From DASVEE01 sp036399695 (GTDB taxonomy: Bacteria > Acidobacteriota > Thermoanaerobaculia > Gp7-AA8), in contig DASWMP010000322.1 of NCBI GenBank assembly GCA_036399695.1, positions 12,039-76,038 of the forward strand: DNA of 64,000 nucleotides, given 5' to 3'. The notes below the pieces were generated by a model, which made no database searches, was not told the origin of the DNA, and worked only from the letters and a program-made list of their open reading frames with translations. Every line of letters starts with the position of its first letter. Position 1 is the first letter of the stretch. Made by a program: the position numbers and the translations under genes. Positions 1 to 8,046 of this stretch are shown here, piece by piece.

Positions 1-1
1 C

Positions 2-910
2 ATCTACTGTCAGGGTTTGAAGAAGTACTACGCCGACGTCAAAGCCGTCGACGGGCTCGATCTGTACGTCGAGCGCGGTGAGTGCTTCGGTCTCCTCGGG
101 CCGAACGGCGCGGGGAAAACGACGACGATCGAGATTCTCGAGGGGCTGAACGAGCCCGATTCGGGCGACGTGCGCGTGCTCGGCCGCACCTGGAAGGACG
201 ACGAGCGCGAGCTGCGGGAGCGCATCGGCCTCTCGCTCCAGGAGACGCAGCTCAGCGACAAGCTGTCGGTCTACGAGACGCTGCGTCTCTTCCGCTCGTT
301 CTATCGCGAAGGACACGATCCGGACGCGATGCTGCGCGATCTGTCGCTCGACGAAAAGCGGAACGCGCGCGTCGGGAAGCTGTCGGGCGGGCAGAAGCAG
401 CGGCTGGCCGTGGCCTGCGCGCTGGTCGGCGAGCCGGACCTGCTGTTCCTCGACGAGCCGACGACGGGGCTGGATCCGCAGAGCCGCCTGCAGTTGTGGG
501 AGGTCGTGGCCCGCTTCCGCGAGAAGGGGGGGACGATCCTGCTGACGACGCATTACATGGACGAAGCGGAGCGCCTCTGCGACCGCATCGCCATCGTCGA
601 TCACGGCCAGCTCATCGCCCTCGGCACGCCGAAGGAGCTGATCGCGAAGCTGGAGGCGCCGAACATCATCGAGTTCACGAGCGAGCCGACGCTGTCTCCC
701 GACGCGTTCAACGCGATCTCCGGCTGCCACGGCGCGACGCAGCGCGGCAACGGCTGGCTGCTGCGCGTCGATTCGCTGGCCGAGGCGGTGCCGCAGGTGC
801 TCGGGGTGATCGAGGCACGCGGCTCGAAGCTCGTGACGCTGTCGACGCACGCGGCGACGCTGGAGGATCTGTTCGTCTCGCTGACCGGCAGGGAGTTGCG
901 CGATGCCTAA
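2..910 (+). CDS. ABC-2 exporter ATP-binding protein (5' end outside window)
   Basis: ATPase subunit of a multidrug/polysaccharide-type ABC-2 exporter; it powers the membrane partner encoded directly downstream. Visible motifs: Walker A GPNGAGKTT, Q-loop (SLQETQL), signature LSGGQKQRLA, Walker B LLFLDEPTTGLDP and switch histidine TTHYMDEAE, then a C-terminal domain of about 90 residues typical of the DrrA/CcmA group. The frame is open to the window edge (residues IYCQG precede the TTG at 17), and homologues carry a few residues before this point, so the true start probably lies upstream and the gene is partial. Its last 8 bases overlap the permease start, so the two are translationally coupled. 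Substrate unknown. Confidence 0.93.
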   Translation: MYCQGLKKYYADVKAVDGLDLYVERGECFGLLGPNGAGKTTTIEILEGLNEPDSGDVRVLGRTWKDDERELRERIGLSLQETQLSDKLSVYETLRLFRSFYREGHDPDAMLRDLSLDEKRNARVGKLSGGQKQRLAVACALVGEPDLLFLDEPTTGLDPQSRLQLWEVVARFREKGGTILLTTHYMDEAERLCDRIAIVDHGQLIALGTPKELIAKLEAPNIIEFTSEPTLSPDAFNAISGCHGATQRGNGWLLRVDSLAEAVPQVLGVIEARGSKLVTLSTHAATLEDLFVSLTGRELRDA

Positions 911-1943
911 ACCGATTCATGCTCCGCTCATCGAGCTGACGATCGTCCGTCTCAAGGAGTTCGTGCGGGAGACGGAGGCGCTGTTCTGGGTCTTCGGGTT
1001 CCCGCTGGTGCTGACGCTGGCCCTCGGTTTCGCCTTCCGGGAGAAGGCGCCCGATCGCATTCCGATCGGCGTCGTCGCGGGCGCACAGGCGGAGTCGATG
1101 CGCGCGGCGCTGGCGAAGTCGCCCGCGCTGATGCCGCGCATCTATCCGGAGAACACGGGCCGCGAAGAGCTGCGCCGCGGGAAGATCTCGCTGCTGGTGG
1201 AAGCGGGGACGCCGCCGGTGTATCGCTTCGACGCGACGCGTCCGGACGCACGCACGGCGCGTGTGGAAGCAGACGACGCGCTGCAGGCCGCGGCCGGCCG
1301 TCGCGATGCGTTCGCCGCGCGCGAAGAGAAGGTGACGGAGCAGGGCTCGCGCTACATCGACTTCCTCGTCCCGGGCCTCCTCGGGATGAATCTGATGGGC
1401 ACGGGCCTGTGGGGCATCGGCTTCTCGGTCGTGAACATGCGCCTCAAGAAGCTGCTCAAGCGCCTGGTGGCGACGCCGATGCGCAAGAGCCACTACCTGC
1501 TGGCGCAGTTCCTCTCGCGGCTGGTCTTTCTGGTGATCGAGGTGGCTGTGCTGGTGGTCTTCGCCTGGCTGGTCTTCGGCGTGGCCGTGCGCGGCCCGAT
1601 CCTGGCGCTGTCGGTGGTCTGCCTGCTGGGCGGGATGGCCTTCGCCGGGCTGGGGCTGCTGATCGCATCACGCGCCCGGACGCTGGAAGGTGTCAGCGGT
1701 CTGATGAACTTCGTGATGATGCCGATGTGGCTCTGCTCCGGCGTGTTCTTCTCGTACGAGCGGTTCCCGGACGCGATCAAGCCGTTGATCCGGGCTCTGC
1801 CGCTGACCGCGCTGACCGACGCCCTGCGCGCGGTGATCAACGACGGCGCCGGCCTGATGGCGGTGATGCCGCAGATGATCAACCTGCTGGTGTGGTCGGT
1901 GATCACGTACGTGGTGGGGTTGAAGATTTTCCGGTGGCAGTAG
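903..1943 (+). CDS. ABC-2 type transporter permease
   Basis: Membrane subunit, 346 aa, partner of the preceding ATPase (8-bp overlap). One N-terminal membrane segment (about residues 24-45) is followed by an extracytoplasmic domain (about 45-150), then five hydrophobic segments: around 155-180, 200-230, 235-260, 268-290 and 325-343. This is the usual ABC-2 permease layout (DrrB/YadH/NodJ-like). The motif MRLKKLLKRLVATPMRKSHYL before the second segment is typical of ABC-2 permeases. The exported substrate cannot be read from sequence. Confidence 0.92.
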   Translation: MPKPIHAPLIELTIVRLKEFVRETEALFWVFGFPLVLTLALGFAFREKAPDRIPIGVVAGAQAESMRAALAKSPALMPRIYPENTGREELRRGKISLLVEAGTPPVYRFDATRPDARTARVEADDALQAAAGRRDAFAAREEKVTEQGSRYIDFLVPGLLGMNLMGTGLWGIGFSVVNMRLKKLLKRLVATPMRKSHYLLAQFLSRLVFLVIEVAVLVVFAWLVFGVAVRGPILALSVVCLLGGMAFAGLGLLIASRARTLEGVSGLMNFVMMPMWLCSGVFFSYERFPDAIKPLIRALPLTALTDALRAVINDGAGLMAVMPQMINLLVWSVITYVVGLKIFRWQ

Positions 1944-1950
1944 CGGAGAA

Positions 1951-2011
1951 CGATGGAACCAAGGGGGGTTCTCATTGGTCCTATTGGTCCCATAGGTCCC
2001 ATCTGTCCCGC
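1951..2011. repeat. Family A palindromic element (9-mer GGGAC type), right arm dominant
   Basis: Short degenerate left arm (GATGGAACC) and a right arm of repeated 9-mers such as ATTGGTCCC, ATAGGTCCC and ATCTGTCCC. It fills the gap between two convergent genes. Related copies are at 6409, 11561, 19240, 39851 and 53858. Confidence 0.7.
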
Positions 2012-2015
2012 TTGT

Positions 2016-2492
2016 TTACCGCCGCCCGAACCCCGCGCCATTGGTGGCCTCATAGCGGGTCACGTGATCGGTAAACCAGATCCGGTAGCCATACTCGTTT
2101 TTGGAGTAGTGCAGGATCGTGCCGCGCATGGTGCAGCGGCAGGGCTCGTCCTCGACTGACAGATCGCGCAGGTGGATGGGGTAGTGGCCGCGCGTTTTGC
2201 GGAAGTCGTTGAGGGCGGCGCGTACGACCTCGCCGCGCCGGAGGCAGTCGGCGAAGGCGCGGTGCCACGAGGCCTGGCCGGCGAGGAGGCCAAACAGGGC
2301 AGCGACGCCCGTGACGAGCATGGCCGCGCGGGAGCCGGACCACCACGCCAGCACAGCGGTGGCGAGAGGGATGGTCACCAGGAAGACGTACTGCACGTAG
2401 CCGAGCTCACCCCGCTCGCCGAGTGCCCAGCCAGAAAAAAACGCCGCGCCGGCGGCTGCCAGCGCGGCGCGTCGTACTCGAGGAAACGGCAT
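2016..2492 (-). CDS. Hypothetical membrane protein with pseudopilin-like C-terminal domain
   Basis: 158 aa. The N-terminal half holds three hydrophobic segments (about residues 8-25, 31-49 and 54-71). The C-terminal half contains ALNDFRKTRGHYPIHLRDL, which resembles the motif of type II pseudopilins and related periplasmic domains where the chain length of a helix is followed by a 'YP..L.DL' turn, then a small beta domain with one CRC pair. The start codon overlaps the stop of the upstream outer-membrane protein gene by one base (TGATG), so the two form an operon. No known function recognised. Confidence 0.7.
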   Translation of the reverse strand: MPFPRVRRAALAAAGAAFFSGWALGERGELGYVQYVFLVTIPLATAVLAWWSGSRAAMLVTGVAALFGLLAGQASWHRAFADCLRRGEVVRAALNDFRKTRGHYPIHLRDLSVEDEPCRCTMRGTILHYSKNEYGYRIWFTDHVTRYEATNGAGFGRR

Positions 2493-3139
2493 CAGAAGGA
2501 GAATACGACGCCGAAGCTGGCCTCTCCCTGGAAAAAGTCGTCCGTCTCGTCGTCGCAGAAGACGCAGTCGTCGTCGCGGTTCTCGTCCGTCGCGGTGAAG
2601 TAGCCGCGTCCTTCGAAGCGGAAGCCGACGTTGCGGCTCACCGGGATCTTGACGCCGCCGCCAGCCGAGGCGGAGAAACGGGTTTCGTCCGTGAAGCCGG
2701 CGATCTGAGGATCGAGATTGGCGATCCCGGCGCTGACGACGAAGAACGGCTGGAAGTTCTGCGAGGTGCCGACGGGGATGCGCAGGCCGGCGTGGACGTA
2801 CGTGACGTCGAAGTCGGCGATGCTGTCATCCGGATCGAAGAGACCGTCCTCTTCCTGCAGCTCGGACGCCTGGTGGTTCGCCAGCAACTCGATCTTGAAG
2901 CCGCTGTCGCCGACCGGGATCGAGAGGATGCCGCCGAAGGACGGGCTGCTCTCCACCTGAAGGTGCCCGAAGAAGGTGAAGTCGTCGATCGGCACGCTGC
3001 CGCCCCAGCGATAGCCGAGCATCGGCGTGATCTCGAACGAGTTGTCACGGCCGGCGTAGTAGCGGCTTCGGTCGCGGTTCTGAGCGAACAAGGTGGTTGG
3101 AAGAAGAATCAGGAGAATCAGAAAAAGGTACTTACGCAT
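2492..3139 (-). CDS. Outer-membrane beta-barrel protein
   Basis: 215 aa with a clear signal peptide (MRKYLFLILLILLPTTLFA, cleavage before QN). The mature part alternates hydrophobic and polar residues in short strands (for example FEITPMLGYRWGG, VGFRFEGRGYF) and ends in aromatic ..GEASFGVVFSF, the usual C-terminal signal for BAM-dependent insertion. Acidic loops (ENRDDDCVFCDDETDD) could bind cations. OmpW/OprF-like small barrel; ligand unknown. Transcribed with the 158-aa membrane protein below it. Confidence 0.8.
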   Translation of the reverse strand: MRKYLFLILLILLPTTLFAQNRDRSRYYAGRDNSFEITPMLGYRWGGSVPIDDFTFFGHLQVESSPSFGGILSIPVGDSGFKIELLANHQASELQEEDGLFDPDDSIADFDVTYVHAGLRIPVGTSQNFQPFFVVSAGIANLDPQIAGFTDETRFSASAGGGVKIPVSRNVGFRFEGRGYFTATDENRDDDCVFCDDETDDFFQGEASFGVVFSF

Positions 3140-3172
3140 TGAGGCCTCCGGTCAAAAGTTCGCTCTGGTCGT

Positions 3173-3178
3173 TACAAT
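3173..3178 (+). promoter_or_regulatory. Putative -10 box of xthA
   Basis: TACAAT ends 9 bases before the ATG at 3188, with only a weak -35 (GTCAAA, about 17 bp upstream) and no Shine-Dalgarno in the gap. If used, transcription would start within a few bases of the ATG, giving a nearly leaderless mRNA. Inference from position only. Confidence 0.4.
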
Positions 3179-3187
3179 CCGCGGACC

Positions 3188-3928
3188 ATGAAAGTCGCCA
3201 CCTGGAACGTGAACGGAATCCGCGCTCGGCACGAGCAATTCGTCGAGTGGGTCGGGCAGGAACAGCCGGACGTGATCTGCCTTCAGGAGCTCAAGGCGAA
3301 GCGCGAGCAAATCCCGCAAACCTGTTTCCTGGAAGGGTATACGTGCTACTGGCATGGCGCGTCCGGCTACTCGGGCGTCGGCCTGCACGTGCGCCGCGAA
3401 TTCGCCTCGGATGCTCAATACAGCCACCCGGCCTTCGACGTGGAGACCCGGATCGTACAGGCCCAAATTGGTGACACTGTGTTCACCAGTGTGTACGTTC
3501 CGAACGGTGGGAAGGACTTCGAGGCGAAGATCGCCTTCATCAATTCGCTCATCGGCTACGCCGCTTCGGTGCATGAACGGGGTCTCAAGCTCGTCCTTTG
3601 CGGCGACATGAACATTGCCCGGACGGAGCAGGACGTCCACCCGAAAGAGCGCAAGCCCCGCGCAATCGGCCAGTTGCCGATGGAGCGCGAGCTGTTCGAG
3701 ACGCTCCTGAACCAGGGGCTGGTGGACGTCGGCCGCATGCTCTACCCCGACGACGACAACTACTTCTCCTGGTGGGCCCCCTGGCGCCAGATGCGCGACC
3801 GCAACATCGGCTGGCGCCTCGATTACGTCCTGGCCAGCGAGTCCCTGGCGAAGACGGCCGTCTCCTGCCCGAGTTACCGCGAGGTGGGGACGAGCGACCA
3901 CGCGCCGGTGGTGGCCACGTTTGGTTAG
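3188..3928 (+). CDS. xthA: Exodeoxyribonuclease III (AP endonuclease)
   Basis: 246-aa EEP-superfamily nuclease that cleaves abasic sites and degrades 3' ends of duplex DNA in base-excision repair. Signature residues are all visible: Asn in ATWNVNGIRAR, the Mg-binding Glu in CLQELKA, the catalytic Asp/Asn in CGDMNIA, the Leu-Asp-Tyr segment WRLDYVLAS and the final SDHAPVVA with catalytic His. Length is slightly shorter than E. coli ExoIII (268) and matches the ExoA branch. No Shine-Dalgarno precedes the ATG. It stands alone, followed by a family C palindrome. Confidence 0.96.
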   Translation: MKVATWNVNGIRARHEQFVEWVGQEQPDVICLQELKAKREQIPQTCFLEGYTCYWHGASGYSGVGLHVRREFASDAQYSHPAFDVETRIVQAQIGDTVFTSVYVPNGGKDFEAKIAFINSLIGYAASVHERGLKLVLCGDMNIARTEQDVHPKERKPRAIGQLPMERELFETLLNQGLVDVGRMLYPDDDNYFSWWAPWRQMRDRNIGWRLDYVLASESLAKTAVSCPSYREVGTSDHAPVVATFG

Positions 3929-3931
3929 GGG

Positions 3932-4041
3932 CTAGTTGTTGGTTGTTGGTTGTTGGTTTTTGGTGGGGCTGAGGACCTGCGCGGTTGTTGGTACCGCCCA
4001 GGGCGGCGGCACCAACAACCAAAAACCAACAACCAACAACG
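3932..4041. repeat. Family C palindromic element (TTGTTGG heptads)
   Basis: Left arm: three TTGTTGG steps and one TTTTTGG, all in a 7-bp phase. Right arm: the reverse complement (CCAACAA / CCAAAAA steps). The loop contains a second small inverted GTTGTTGGTACC / GGCACCAACAAC piece. Lies between convergent xthA and the OmpA gene, so it could also terminate both. Confidence 0.85.
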
Positions 4042-4048
4042 GTTTTGC

Positions 4049-4663
4049 TTACTCCAACACCACCAACACCACCCGCCGGTTCACGGAGCGGCCGTCGCGG
4101 GTCTTGTTCGACTCGACCGGGAGGGTGTCGCCGTAGGAGATGGTGGACATGCGGGCGAGGGGGAGTTTGTGCTCGCGGGAGAGGTAGCGGCGGACGGAGT
4201 CGGCGCGGCGCTGGCCGAGCTCGTCGTTGTAGGGCGTGGGGCCGGTGTCGTCGGTGTGGCCCTGGATCTCGATGAAGTACTGCGACTCCGTTCCCTTCAC
4301 CTTCGAGGCGAATTCGTCGAGGGCGGCGCGGGCCTGGTCATTCAGGTCGTACGAGTCGAGCTTGAACTTGACGCGGTCCTCGGAGAACGACTGCTCGAAA
4401 ACGACGTTGCCTTTGGCCAGCACGCCGGCTTCCTGGGCGCGCTGCAGTGCTTCGCGGGCTTCGCGGCTCAGCTCAGCGAGACGGACGTCGGTCTGCTTCT
4501 GCTTTTCCTGCAGGTCTTCGACCTGCGAGGCGACGGACTCGATCTTCTCGTTCGACTGGGCCTGGGCGTCGGCGATCTTGCGATCGACGGACTTCGAGGT
4601 GGCGCATGCGCCGAGGAGCAGGGCGAGGGCTGTGACCGAGAGTGCGTTCGTTACCTTCTTCAT
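4049..4663 (-). CDS. OmpA-family peptidoglycan-binding lipoprotein
   Basis: 204 aa. Lipoprotein signal with lipobox LLGAC (Cys19), a charged coiled-coil stretch at about residues 30-75 (DRKIADAQAQ ... EALQRAQEAG), then an OmpA-like domain at about 95-204. Family hallmarks: IEIQGHTDDTGP, YNDELGQRRADSVRRYL and NRRVVLVV. It should anchor the outer membrane to peptidoglycan. Its ATG overlaps the stop of the upstream VWA gene by one base (TAATG), so both are co-translated. Confidence 0.92.
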   Translation of the reverse strand: MKKVTNALSVTALALLLGACATSKSVDRKIADAQAQSNEKIESVASQVEDLQEKQKQTDVRLAELSREAREALQRAQEAGVLAKGNVVFEQSFSEDRVKFKLDSYDLNDQARAALDEFASKVKGTESQYFIEIQGHTDDTGPTPYNDELGQRRADSVRRYLSREHKLPLARMSTISYGDTLPVESNKTRDGRSVNRRVVLVVLE

Positions 4664-5628
4664 TACTTCCCTTCCTTTCGTTGCTGCGGTTTTTTCCGCG
4701 AAGCGGCGGCACTCATGACCGGCGGTTCGGTGCCTCGGTACCCGGCGCGCACCCTGACGGATTGCACGCGCCCCGCAAGCTTCAGGGTGATGCGGCGGTA
4801 CTTGACGGCGCCTTTTCCCGTCGGCGAAAAGCCGATGAGGTACTGCGCGCGGAGCTCTTGTTCGATGCCATCGAGGGCTTTGCCGAGCTGCGCCGGCCGG
4901 TTGCCGACGTAGAGCTTCCCTCCTGTGAGCGTCGCCAGATCGCCGAGCAGGGCAAGGTCCGACGACGACTCTGAAGTCTTCGTTTCTTTCGTGAATTCGC
5001 CCGGCTCACGGAGGCCGACGGCGTAGATCGGCACCGCCACGCCTTCGAGCAGTCGCGCGATCTGCGGGCGGGTGAGCTGCGAGTTGTTGTCGATGCCGTC
5101 GCTCAGCAGGACGATGGCACGCGTCGGATTCGTCCCGAGCTGGCTGCGCTCCGGGATGTCGGCCACGGCGTCGAAGAAGGCCGTCTTGCCGTATGGTTCG
5201 AGCTTGTCCATGGCCACCAGGATCGGGGCCGGGTCTGTGGTGAAGGGGACGATCTCGCGTGCCTGCCCTTCAGCGAAGACGTACAGGCTGAAGTCGTCCC
5301 CAGTCTTGCGGCGGGAGATGAGCGTCGTGACGGCCGCACGCGCGGCCTCGAGCTTGCCGGCGAGCCCCATCGAGCCGGAGCCGTCGACGAGGAGCGTCCA
5401 GGAGACGGGGGCGTTCATCGACTTCTCGAACATGTCGCTCGGGACGGGCCGGCCGTCGATCATCAGCGACACTTCTTTGGCGTCGAGGTTGGTGATGGGA
5501 ACGCCGCGGGAGCCGAGCACCGTGAAGGGGATCATCACGTAGCTGACGGACAGCTCCTCGGTCACCTGGGCGGTGACGCCGGCTGCGACGAGCAGGAGAA
5601 AGAGCGTAAACCTGGCTGCCCGTCTCAT
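4663..5628 (-). CDS. Secreted VWFA-domain protein
   Basis: 321 aa from the ATG at 5628, which directly begins a classical signal peptide (MRRAARFTLFLLLVAAGVTAQ). An in-frame GTG at 5667 would add 13 residues. The VWA domain shows the MIDAS motif DGSGSMG and LLSDGIDNNS; it is preceded by a beta domain with FTVLGSRGVPITNL. This resembles the 'VWFA-related' secreted proteins that are numerous in acidobacterial genomes (established for the family; assignment here by inspection). C-terminal tail is basic. Operon partner of the OmpA lipoprotein; role probably adhesive or envelope-related, not known. Confidence 0.85.
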   Translation of the reverse strand: MRRAARFTLFLLLVAAGVTAQVTEELSVSYVMIPFTVLGSRGVPITNLDAKEVSLMIDGRPVPSDMFEKSMNAPVSWTLLVDGSGSMGLAGKLEAARAAVTTLISRRKTGDDFSLYVFAEGQAREIVPFTTDPAPILVAMDKLEPYGKTAFFDAVADIPERSQLGTNPTRAIVLLSDGIDNNSQLTRPQIARLLEGVAVPIYAVGLREPGEFTKETKTSESSSDLALLGDLATLTGGKLYVGNRPAQLGKALDGIEQELRAQYLIGFSPTGKGAVKYRRITLKLAGRVQSVRVRAGYRGTEPPVMSAAASRKKPQQRKEGK

Positions 5629-5732
5629 GCGCGATGTCAACAAATAACTTCGTCCGCGCGATTTCACTACCTGTTATTTGGGTCCTGAGCTGTCGCGCTG
5701 CCTAGGGACAATATTTGCGCGGCCCGCCGGCC

Positions 5733-6119
5733 TCAGCCGCGTTTGAGAGGGATAAACGTCTGATCTTCCTGGTGTCTACGCTCCCAGCGGAGGAAGTCGT
5801 AATAGCCGCAGGTGGGGCGGTCCGGGTACTCGTGGCAGACGCCGGGACGGGCCGTGTAGACCGAGCAGCGGCGTGTTTCGAGATCGATGAACATACAGAT
5901 CGAGCCGTAGATCTCGTCCTTCTGATGCCGCAGGACCTGTTCGCCTTCGACGACTTTCGTGAAGCGCTTCGCGGCGACGTCGAGCTCGATGCCGAAGTGG
6001 CGCGCCAGCCGGCCGAGGTCGCGCTTCGTGACGATGATCCGGTCGTAGCTGCAGCAGTACGCCGGGCACTTGAGGCAGTCGTAGAACTTGCGCGGGGCGA
6101 TCGTCGGCATGTCGGACAT
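5733..6119 (-). CDS. YkgJ-type cysteine-cluster protein
   Basis: 128 aa from ATG 6119. The Cys pattern is DCLKCPAYCCSYDRI, then ICMFIDLETRRCSVY, PGVCHEYP and PTCGYYDFL: the metal-binding cluster of the YkgJ/UPF0153 family, thought to hold Zn or an Fe-S centre. A longer in-frame ORF reaches 6323, but its extra 68 residues overlap the opposite-strand acidic gene and are low-complexity, so the shorter start is preferred. Function of the family is unsettled. Confidence 0.8.
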   Translation of the reverse strand: MSDMPTIAPRKFYDCLKCPAYCCSYDRIIVTKRDLGRLARHFGIELDVAAKRFTKVVEGEQVLRHQKDEIYGSICMFIDLETRRCSVYTARPGVCHEYPDRPTCGYYDFLRWERRHQEDQTFIPLKRG

Positions 6120-6167
6120 GGATGCGTTCCAGTGTAATGGCATCGCCCTCGCTCCGCCATCACCGTC

Positions 6168-6305
6168 ATGACCAAATACGACAAAGAGCTCGACACCCGG
6201 ACGGACGAGTACGAAGAGGCGATGAAGCCGAAGCGCGATGAGGAAGAGGTGCAGCGCGAGTTGCGCGACGCGCAAAAGGACGAGGAAGCGAAGCAAGACG
6301 AATGA
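6168..6305 (+). CDS. Small highly charged acidic protein (45 aa)
   Basis: ATG at 6168, stop TGA at 6303-6305 overlapping the start ATG (6302) of the next gene in an ATGA arrangement. The product is almost entirely charged or helical (begins MTKYDKELDTRTDEYEEAM, ends KDEEAKQDE), and is likely one amphipathic helix. The overlap with the downstream start argues that it is translated. No Shine-Dalgarno is obvious, so it may be a leader peptide rather than a functional protein. Confidence 0.5.
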   Translation: MTKYDKELDTRTDEYEEAMKPKRDEEEVQRELRDAQKDEEAKQDE

Positions 6306-7300
6306 TGGGACGCGCGATCGCACTGCTGGGAAGTCTGATCACGAGTGCCTGCTGTACGTCTTTGCCGAAGCAGGCGGTGAAGGGCGTGGCGTTCCCCGCG
6401 GCCGACGCGATGGGACAGATGCGACCCGTGGGACCTTTGGGAAGCGGGGGCGCGGACGCATCCCTTAGGTCCGATGAGTCCCATCTGTCCGCTTCGACTG
6501 TCACGGAAGAGAGCTACGTCTGGCGCGATGAAAAGCGCAGCCGCGACGTGCCGGTGAAGCTGTATGTCCCCACGGCCAGCGACAGGCATCCGGTGGTGGT
6601 CTTCTCGCACGGCATCGGGGAGAACCGCGACTCGTACGCCTACCTGGGGCAGGCGCTGGCGCGGGCGGGCTTTCTCGCCGTTCACGTCACGCACGCCGGG
6701 ACCGACAAGGCGGTGCTCGCGCACGGCTACCGCGCGCTCTACCGGCAGGTGAAGCAGCCGAAGAACTGGATCGCCCGTCCGTTGGACGTCAGCTTCGTCC
6801 TCGACCAGCTCGCGCGGCGCAAGGACGCGGACATGGATCGCGTCGCCGTGGCCGGTCACTCAGCCGGCGCGTTCACCGCCTTCGCCCTCGCCGGGATGCG
6901 CACCGTGAACGGCGGCAACTTCCGGGACGAGCGGGTCAAGGTGGTAGTGCCGATGTCGATGCCGCGCCTGGATCACATCGTGCCGGAAGGAGGCTACGCG
7001 ACCATCACGACCCCCGTGCTGAACGTGACGGGGACGTGTGACACGTCGATCATCTACCGCACCTTTCCCCGTCACCGCCGCATCCCGTTCGAGCGGAGCC
7101 GCGGGCAGTTCCTCGTCACGATCGAGAGGGTGAATCACGACAGCTTCGTGCTCGACGATCCGCGCCATGAGCTCATCGCGGACCTCGTCATCGCCTTCCT
7201 GCGCGGCTATCTGCTCGGCGATCCGGGTGCACGGGCGTGGTTCGAGGAGCCGGGGAATGCCGAGCTCGTCGGCGTAAATCTTGCGGTGGAGCGGCGTTAG
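6302..7300 (+). CDS. Exported alpha/beta hydrolase (dienelactone hydrolase/lipase-like)
   Basis: 332 aa. Hydrophobic N-terminus with two Cys (LITSACCTS), probably a lipoprotein signal. Alpha/beta-hydrolase core: oxyanion strand VVVFSHGIGENRDSYAYLG, nucleophile elbow AVAGHSAGAFT, acid in VTGTCDTS, and His in RVNHDSFVLD. Residues about 36-63 (MGQMRPVGPLG ... SDESHLS) are encoded by an in-frame family A palindrome between the signal region and the hydrolase domain. Start overlaps the 45-aa ORF. Substrate not predictable; the layout resembles platelet-activating-factor acetylhydrolase-like and dienelactone-hydrolase-like esterases. Confidence 0.82.
   Translation: MMGRAIALLGSLITSACCTSLPKQAVKGVAFPAADAMGQMRPVGPLGSGGADASLRSDESHLSASTVTEESYVWRDEKRSRDVPVKLYVPTASDRHPVVVFSHGIGENRDSYAYLGQALARAGFLAVHVTHAGTDKAVLAHGYRALYRQVKQPKNWIARPLDVSFVLDQLARRKDADMDRVAVAGHSAGAFTAFALAGMRTVNGGNFRDERVKVVVPMSMPRLDHIVPEGGYATITTPVLNVTGTCDTSIIYRTFPRHRRIPFERSRGQFLVTIERVNHDSFVLDDPRHELIADLVIAFLRGYLLGDPGARAWFEEPGNAELVGVNLAVERR
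6409..6490. repeat. Family A palindrome inside the hydrolase CDS
   Basis: Left arm GATGGGACAGATGCGACCC..GGGACC and right arm GGTCCGATGAGTCCCATCTG. Reading frame is kept open through the whole element, giving a low-complexity linker peptide in the exported hydrolase. Confidence 0.8.
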
Positions 7301-7317
7301 AGGAGTCTGGGGAACCT

Positions 7318-8046
7318 ATGGACCATGCCGTCGGTCTCGTGCAGGCCTATCTGCAGCTCAACGGTTACTTCACCTCGGCGGAATCGCCGATCTTCGCGGG
7401 CGCGGGCCGCAACGGCGTCCGTACCGTGACGGACATCGACATCCTGGCGTTCCGCTTCCCGACCGGCATGGAGGAAGTGCACGGCCGGCGGGAGCCACGC
7501 GCCCTCGACATGACGCAGCTCGACGCCGGTCTGGCCGTGCCGCCCGATACGGTGGACATGATCATCGGCGAGGTGAAGGAAGGACGCGTCGGCATCAACT
7601 CCGCCGTGCGCGATCCGCTGGTGCTCAAGGCGATCATCAGCCGCTTCGGTGAAGGAGCCGACTACGACAAGGTCGTCGAGGAGTTGCTGAATACCGGCAC
7701 CGCGCAGATCCCCCCGCATTACACGGTGCGCCTGATCGCGTTCGGCTCGTTCCCCCCCGGCTCGCAGGTCCCGCCGTGCCGGATCATCAGCCTCGGGCAC
7801 GTGCTGAACTTCCTGCAGCAGTACGTGCGGAAGCACTGGGGTATGCTGCGTCATCTGCAGTTCAAGGACCCGGCTTTCGGTTTTCTGATGACGATCGAGA
7901 AGGCGAAGCGGGGCGGCGCCGGACGCCGCGGCGAGCAAGGCGTGGAAGTCGTGCCGGCCGTCGGCGAGGAACGCATCGCCCATCCCCGCCCGCAGGAGGC
8001 GTCGCGTCGTCACGGACCGCCCGGGCACCGGAGGAATGGGAAGTGA
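7318..8046 (+). CDS. PD-(D/E)XK nuclease-like protein of unknown role
   Basis: 242 aa from the ATG at 7318 (preceded by GGAG, about 15 nt upstream, and GGGGAA closer). The N-terminal part runs VQAYLQLNGYFTSAE, then TDIDILAFRFP and, after a short insert, DMIIGEVKEGR. Spacing of an acidic residue in a strand followed by E-x-K in the next strand matches the PD-(D/E)XK restriction-endonuclease fold (residues about 40-90). The rest (IIGEVKEGR...VRLIAFGS...ISLGHVLNFLQQYVRKHW) is alpha/beta. No methyltransferase or other restriction partner is present. GTGA overlap with the next gene. Inference by motif only. Confidence 0.7.
   Translation: MDHAVGLVQAYLQLNGYFTSAESPIFAGAGRNGVRTVTDIDILAFRFPTGMEEVHGRREPRALDMTQLDAGLAVPPDTVDMIIGEVKEGRVGINSAVRDPLVLKAIISRFGEGADYDKVVEELLNTGTAQIPPHYTVRLIAFGSFPPGSQVPPCRIISLGHVLNFLQQYVRKHWGMLRHLQFKDPAFGFLMTIEKAKRGGAGRRGEQGVEVVPAVGEERIAHPRPQEASRRHGPPGHRRNGK

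Noticed and set aside
7776..8042. Upstream extension of the Tat protein ORF
   Set aside because: Overlaps the 242-aa gene; the GTGA overlap at 8043 and the Tat signal just after it fix the start.
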